Source of the DNA: Muribaculaceae bacterium
GTDB taxonomy: Bacteria > Bacteroidota > Bacteroidia > Bacteroidales > Muribaculaceae
Assembly: GCA_017548365.1 (NCBI GenBank)
Contig: JAFZAC010000009.1
Span: 1-62,053, forward strand
Length of the DNA stretch: 62,053 bases
Direction: 5' to 3'
A program made the translations under genes and the position numbers. Shown here piece by piece: positions 58,482 to 62,053 of this stretch. The notes beneath the pieces are model-generated. The model saw nothing but the letters and a program-made list of their open reading frames with translations, did no database searches and was not told the origin of the DNA. Numbering within the stretch: position 1 is the stretch's first letter; every line of letters starts with the position of its first letter.

Positions 58482-59729
58482 TCAGTCGCGAAGTATAGGC
58501 ATTGTCATGCAACGGGCGCCGCCACCGGCGCGGGGAAGCTCGCTGCCAGGGAATGCTGCCACAAACTTCTCATAGTCGTTCATATTGACCTTTCCACTCA
58601 CTATGTCCTCGGCGTTGATTACGGCAAAACCGGCCTTGCCAAGCGCCTCGATGGTGTGGGTGTTGCGACGATAGCCCAGAATCTTGCCGTCGCCAAGCGA
58701 GAAGAAGTTTGCACCGCTATGCCACTGCTCACGCAGCTGTGTCCAAGGATCGCGACCACCGCCAATCACTGGCTCTATCTCCCACCCCAGGCTGTTGAGA
58801 GCGTCGATAATATTATTAGCCCTCTTGTAACTTATCTTGCCGTTGTCGATAGTGATTATAGTAGTGTCCTTGCCGGCAAAAAGGCCTTGCTTGGTGAGCA
58901 TGGGCTCAAACGCCATGCATTGATGCTTGCTCAGGAAGGTGAACACCATATCGAGATGGATGAACGACTCGGGGTCTTTGGGCAGCTCCTGTGCCACAAT
59001 GGTGAAGTGCTCGCGCTCGCGAGCGAAGGTCTGCGCAAGATACTCTATGCCTTTGCGGTTGGTGCGGATGCCCTGGCCTATGCAAAGCGTGTCGGGGCCA
59101 GCAATCTGCACATCGCCACCCTCGGTGCGGGCGTATGGGTTCCAAGCCATGGCATTGAGGGTGTCGACACCAAAGAAGTGCTTGAAAATCGCCTCATAGA
59201 TTAGCGATTCGCGCTCGCGCACCTCAAAGCTCATCGAGTTGATGAGTACACGGTTATACACTGTGCTCGACGCATCGCGGGTGAAAAACAGGTTATATAG
59301 AGGTTTAAGCAAATAGCGGTGTTCACTCACGCCGTCCCATTTGGGGTCTTCACAACCCTCAATGAGCAACTGAGCAAGCTTCTTGGGGTCGTCGCCTGCA
59401 ATTTCGTCTATTACCCTTGCTGTTTTTTGATTGCATCCCTTAAGGCTGTCGGCGAGCAGTTTGGTCTTTACCGCCTCATCTTTTAGCAGTTCCTCGAGGA
59501 TATCCTCTACGTAATATACCTGTGTCCAGCGCTCGAGAACACCACTGAAGTTGCGGTACTCCTCGTCAACGATGGGCTTGTTGAGGATGTCGCTGTATAG
59601 AGCTGCATTGGCGTTGAGTGGCGTCATGCGCTCAATCTCCACACCGGGACGATGCAGTAGCACAGCCCTGAGTCTGCCAGTCTCAGAGCATACATTTACT
59701 TCACAAGGCTTTAGTTGTTTCGTATTCAT
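58482..59729 (-). CDS. arcA: Arginine deiminase
   Basis: 415 residues, full length. FTRDASSTVYNRVLINSM near residue 150, EGGDVQIAGPDTLCIGQGIRTN near 215, and the catalytic cysteine in GGGARCMTMP near residue 405 are intact. It hydrolyses arginine to citrulline and ammonia. Carbamate kinase and ornithine transcarbamylase genes are not in the window. It lies just downstream of pruA in the same direction, which would fit arginine/ornithine/proline breakdown in one unit. Confidence 0.95.
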   Translation of the reverse strand: MNTKQLKPCEVNVCSETGRLRAVLLHRPGVEIERMTPLNANAALYSDILNKPIVDEEYRNFSGVLERWTQVYYVEDILEELLKDEAVKTKLLADSLKGCNQKTARVIDEIAGDDPKKLAQLLIEGCEDPKWDGVSEHRYLLKPLYNLFFTRDASSTVYNRVLINSMSFEVRERESLIYEAIFKHFFGVDTLNAMAWNPYARTEGGDVQIAGPDTLCIGQGIRTNRKGIEYLAQTFAREREHFTIVAQELPKDPESFIHLDMVFTFLSKHQCMAFEPMLTKQGLFAGKDTTIITIDNGKISYKRANNIIDALNSLGWEIEPVIGGGRDPWTQLREQWHSGANFFSLGDGKILGYRRNTHTIEALGKAGFAVINAEDIVSGKVNMNDYEKFVAAFPGSELPRAGGGARCMTMPILRD

Positions 59730-59740
59730 ACATTATTATC

Positions 59741-59796
59741 ATTTCTATCCTCCGCTACCGACCTTTTACCGGCGGTAGCGGAATAAGGGATAGAAA
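59741..59796 (-). promoter_or_regulatory. Long leader hairpin between pruA and arcA
   Basis: Imperfect inverted repeat: ATTTCTATCC-TCCGCTACCG (59741-59760) against CGGTAGCGG and GGATAGAAAT (59772-59796). Its minus-strand 3' side has no T run, so it is more likely an mRNA processing or stability structure in the arcA leader than a strong terminator. Confidence 0.55.
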
Positions 59797-59819
59797 TAAG
59801 TTGCTTTATAGAGGTATGT

Positions 59820-61445
59820 TTATTTCAGGTAAGTGTAGCGATAGTCGGTTGGTGAAACGAGAGTCTCCTTAATCACGCGTGGGATTATCCAGCGGATGAG
59901 GTTGAACTCGCCACCAGCCTTGTCGTTGGTACCGCTGGCACGTGCGCCACCGAATGGCTGCATACCAACTACGGCACCTGTTGGCTTATCATTGATGTAG
60001 AAGTTACCAGCGGCATAGCACAGGATGTCGGTGATTTTCTCTACAGCCATACGGTCGCGTCCAAATACAGCACCAGTCAAACCATAAGGTGAGGTCTCGT
60101 TACACTTCTGTGCCATCTCCTCCCACTTCTCATCATCATAGGGGTAAACGGTAAGAACTGGAGCGAAGATTTCCTCTTCCATCGACTTGAAGTTTGGATT
60201 GCTGGTTTCGATAACGGTAGGCTCAACAAACCAGCCCTTGCTGTCGTCGCACTTGCCGCCCATCACAACATCGGCGTCCTTAGCTTCCTTAGCGAAGTCG
60301 ATATAAGATTTAGCCTTGTCGAACGAAGCCTTGTCGATAACGGCGTTAATGAAATTCTTGGGATCCATCACGTCGCCCATCTTAACCTCGGCTGCCATAG
60401 CCTTCATATCCTTGAGAACGCCAGCCCACATACTCTTGGGGATGTACATGCGTGATGCTGCCGAGCACTTCTGGCCCTGGAACTCATAGGCTCCGCAGAA
60501 TGCGGCAGTAGCAACTGCCTTAGGATCGGCACTGGGGTGAACAAAGATGAAGTCCTTACCACCAGTCTCGCCTACGAGGCGTGGATAAGAGATGTACTTG
60601 TCAACATTCATGCTCGCCTGTTTCCACAGCGACTGGAATGTTGCGGTGCTGCCAGTGAAGTGGATACCAGAGAAGTATTTAGACTGAGTGGCTACCTCGC
60701 CAATCAATGCGCCGCTACCGGGCAGGAAGTTAACTACGCCGTCAGGCAAACCAGCTTCCTTGTAGAGCTGCATCAGGTAGTAATTGCTCAACAAAGCTGT
60801 GGTTGATGGCTTCCACAGTGCCACGTTACCCATAAGCACGGGAGTCATACACAGGTTAGAAGCAATAGATGTGAAGTTGAATGGAGTTACAGCGAGAATG
60901 AAGCCCTCGAGTGGGCGATACTCGGTGTGGTTCAACTGTGCCACGCCGTCCTTGGGCTGCATGGCATATATCTTAGATGCGTAATGCACGTTGTAGCGGA
61001 AGAAGTCGATAGTCTCGCAAGCCGAGTCAATCTCAGCCTGGAAGATGTTCTTGCTCTGACCAAGCATTGTGGCGGCATTCATGATTGGGCGATACTTGGT
61101 GGCGAGAAGCTCAGCCATCTTCATAACGATAGCGGCACGGGTGGTCCAGGGGGTGCGGCTCCACTCTTGCCAAGCCTTCATAGCTGCCTCAACAGCCATC
61201 TCAACCTCTTTCTTGCCAACCTTGTGGTAGCGGGCAATCACGTGTTTGTGGTCGTGTGGACAAGTCACCTCGCCCATATCGCCGGTGCGGATTTCTTTAC
61301 CGCCAATAATGATAGGAATTTCTACCACCAATTTGCTTTGACGCTCAAGTTCTTTTTCTAATGCAACACGCTCGGGGGATCCTTCCAGATAAGCCTTTAC
61401 TGGCTCGTTTGCTGGAAGAGGAAAATTAATAATTGAATTGTTCAT
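59820..61445 (-). CDS. pruA: 1-pyrroline-5-carboxylate dehydrogenase
   Basis: 541 residues. VTPFNFTSIASNLCMTPVLMGN is the nucleotide-binding loop, LVGETGGKDFIFVHPSAD carries the general-base glutamate, and YEFQGQKCSAASRMYIP near residue 325 the catalytic cysteine. It oxidises L-glutamate gamma-semialdehyde to glutamate with NAD+, the last step of proline and ornithine degradation. No proline dehydrogenase domain is fused. Promoter at 61501-61532. Confidence 0.95.
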   Translation of the reverse strand: MNNSIINFPLPANEPVKAYLEGSPERVALEKELERQSKLVVEIPIIIGGKEIRTGDMGEVTCPHDHKHVIARYHKVGKKEVEMAVEAAMKAWQEWSRTPWTTRAAIVMKMAELLATKYRPIMNAATMLGQSKNIFQAEIDSACETIDFFRYNVHYASKIYAMQPKDGVAQLNHTEYRPLEGFILAVTPFNFTSIASNLCMTPVLMGNVALWKPSTTALLSNYYLMQLYKEAGLPDGVVNFLPGSGALIGEVATQSKYFSGIHFTGSTATFQSLWKQASMNVDKYISYPRLVGETGGKDFIFVHPSADPKAVATAAFCGAYEFQGQKCSAASRMYIPKSMWAGVLKDMKAMAAEVKMGDVMDPKNFINAVIDKASFDKAKSYIDFAKEAKDADVVMGGKCDDSKGWFVEPTVIETSNPNFKSMEEEIFAPVLTVYPYDDEKWEEMAQKCNETSPYGLTGAVFGRDRMAVEKITDILCYAAGNFYINDKPTGAVVGMQPFGGARASGTNDKAGGEFNLIRWIIPRVIKETLVSPTDYRYTYLK

Positions 61446-61500
61446 GATTAGTTTTGTTATTATTTTATAGAAAGATAAGTTTCTGCTATGGTTCTGCGTG

Positions 61501-61532
61501 CAAAGTTACGAATTATTACTCAAAATGCCAAA
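61501..61532 (-). promoter_or_regulatory. Promoter of pruA
   Basis: Minus-strand -7 TAACTTTG (61508-61501) and -33 TTTG (61532-61529), spacing 20. Confidence 0.65.
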
Positions 61533-61639
61533 ACAAACCGCCATAAATCTTATACCCAACTTTACACAGTTATTATATAATTTTGTAACCGCAGTAAGAC
61601 AATGTGAGTTCGATGAAAATAAAGTGCTGAGTATCAGCT

Positions 61640-61752
61640 GCTCCCCTAAGATAGGGGAGCTGTCATGAAGTGACTGAGGGGTATGACAAAGGGCTGGTTT
61701 TCAACACATTAAAATTGTCATACCACCCCAGCCCCTCCTATCTTAGGAGGGG
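61640..61752. repeat. Three-hairpin palindromic element
   Basis: Hairpin A: GCTCCCCTA / TAGGGGAGC (61640-61660, 9-bp stem, 3-base loop). Central arms: GGTATGACAA (61680-61689) with TTGTCATACC (61715-61724), a perfect 10-bp pair. Hairpin B: CCCCTCCTA / TAGGAGGGG (61732-61752). Hairpins A and B are related, so the whole element is an inverted repeat that can fold as a cruciform or clover shape. It resembles a MITE/REP-type repeat. Confidence 0.75.
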
Positions 61753-61806
61753 AGCCGCAAATCACTTATCTTTAGAATATTAATTGGTCAAACTCACGTT
61801 AGGAAA

Positions 61807-61845
61807 AGTCCGCACTTGCCTCATCGAGCTGTGCGGACTCTTTTT
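61807..61845 (-). terminator. Terminator of the partial gene at the right edge
   Basis: 9-bp stem AGTCCGCAC (61807-61815) / GTGCGGACT (61831-61839), with TTTTTT on one side and AAAA on the other, usable on both strands. Confidence 0.8.
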
Positions 61846-61878
61846 TGACGTTTTGTGCCGAAGGGGACACTGCTGATT

Positions 61879-62053
61879 CTATGGCACACGCACTGCACGC
61901 ACACTTTGACCAACGTAACGATCGCTGTAGTCCCGGAACACGCTGCCCGAGTAGAAGTACAGGATATAAGCGTAGTACGGATCGGAGCTGAGGAGCGTAC
62001 GCGACCAATAGTTGCCAAAAGAGCCAGCAGCTGGCATGAACATCGATGCGCCG
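61879..62053 (-). CDS. C-terminal end of a FISUMP-like surface protein (5' end outside window)
   Basis: Minus-strand frame open from the right edge to the stop at 61881-61879. The visible 58 residues include AGSFGNYWSRTLLSSDPYYA and YILYFYSG then VFRDYSDRYVGQSVRAVRVP. This pattern (YWS, YAYxLYFYSG, GQSVRAVR) is typical of the end of the Fibrobacter succinogenes major paralogous (FISUMP) domain seen in many Bacteroidota surface lipoproteins. The rest of the protein is unseen. Confidence 0.7.
   Translation of the reverse strand, partial: GASMFMPAAGSFGNYWSRTLLSSDPYYAYILYFYSGSVFRDYSDRYVGQSVRAVRVP

Larger units (their letters stand above)
61446..61878. other. Intergenic region upstream of pruA
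   Basis: 433 bases without a recognised gene. It holds the pruA promoter (61501-61532), a three-hairpin element (61640-61752) and the terminator of the partial gene at the right edge (61807-61845). Nothing else was seen. Confidence 0.6.

Overview
The window looks like a chromosome segment of a gut-type Bacteroidales bacterium, probably Muribaculaceae- or Prevotellaceae-like. Evidence seen directly: many upstream regions carry the Bacteroidota promoter signature (-7 TAnnTTTG with a -33 TTG or TTTG about 19-21 bases upstream), there is a PorQ-type gene of the type IX secretion system, a DUF4492 gene precedes cydA, and secreted proteins end in dockerin-like repeats or carry TonB C-terminal domains. 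No rRNA, tRNA, CRISPR array, transposase or integrase was recognised. Species cannot be assigned by reading alone.

Layout. 1-8.6 kb: four genes for secreted TonB-C-terminal-domain proteins, two with WG repeats and clearly duplicated in tandem, interleaved with a peptidase T-like gene, a POT peptide transporter and a GYF_2-DUF805 membrane protein. 8.9-16.7 kb: class II fructose-bisphosphate aldolase, a membrane-anchored PP2C phosphatase, a TrmH-family RNA methyltransferase, an M50-like protease, an aminotransferase and a secreted hypothetical. 16.9-22.6 kb: a WG-repeat lipoprotein, a Pmp3 protein, a Fur-family regulator, a Gly/Asn-rich secreted protein, a small outer-membrane barrel protein and a tandem pair of lipoproteins.

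22.6-29.3 kb is the most unusual part: a minus-strand accessory array (two near-duplicate P-loop kinases, a Vat-like acetyltransferase, a CPBP protease, a cation antiporter, and a Crp / ferredoxin / cytochrome-b-like operon). Its transcription units are separated by a recurring intergenic module. Each module copy carries the decayed 3' end of a coding sequence (tail like NQAQDDYQRLMNNK), followed by a TAnnTTTG promoter. The three fullest copies also carry half of a terminator hairpin that is complete only at the distal end of the array. The rightmost copy is still an open 37-codon ORF with a CxxCP motif. The array resembles cassettes stacked at one site, but no recombinase is visible.

29.5-36.8 kb: a paralogue of the Gly/Asn-rich protein, a large unrecognised protein carrying an in-frame repeat insertion, a phosphodiester glycosidase with Big_2-like and dockerin domains, and a barrel protein. 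36.9-45.2 kb is conserved chromosome (phoH, ubiE/menG, pfkA, DUF4492-cydA-cydB, porQ) plus two more TonB-C proteins. 45.3-54.0 kb: an acyltransferase, a Wzc-type tyrosine autokinase with a (Tyr-Gly)11 tail, an M6 metalloprotease with dockerin, an RsmI-like methyltransferase and a YycJ-like hydrolase. 54.1-62.0 kb: a TIGR02757 protein, ispH, cmk, a glycine-zipper lipoprotein, arginine deiminase, 1-pyrroline-5-carboxylate dehydrogenase, a three-hairpin intergenic element, and the 3' end of a FISUMP-like surface protein.

Metabolically the window suggests a saccharolytic anaerobe tolerant of low oxygen (aldolase, phosphofructokinase, cytochrome bd) that also uses peptides and amino acids (POT transporter, peptidase T, arginine deiminase, P5C dehydrogenase).
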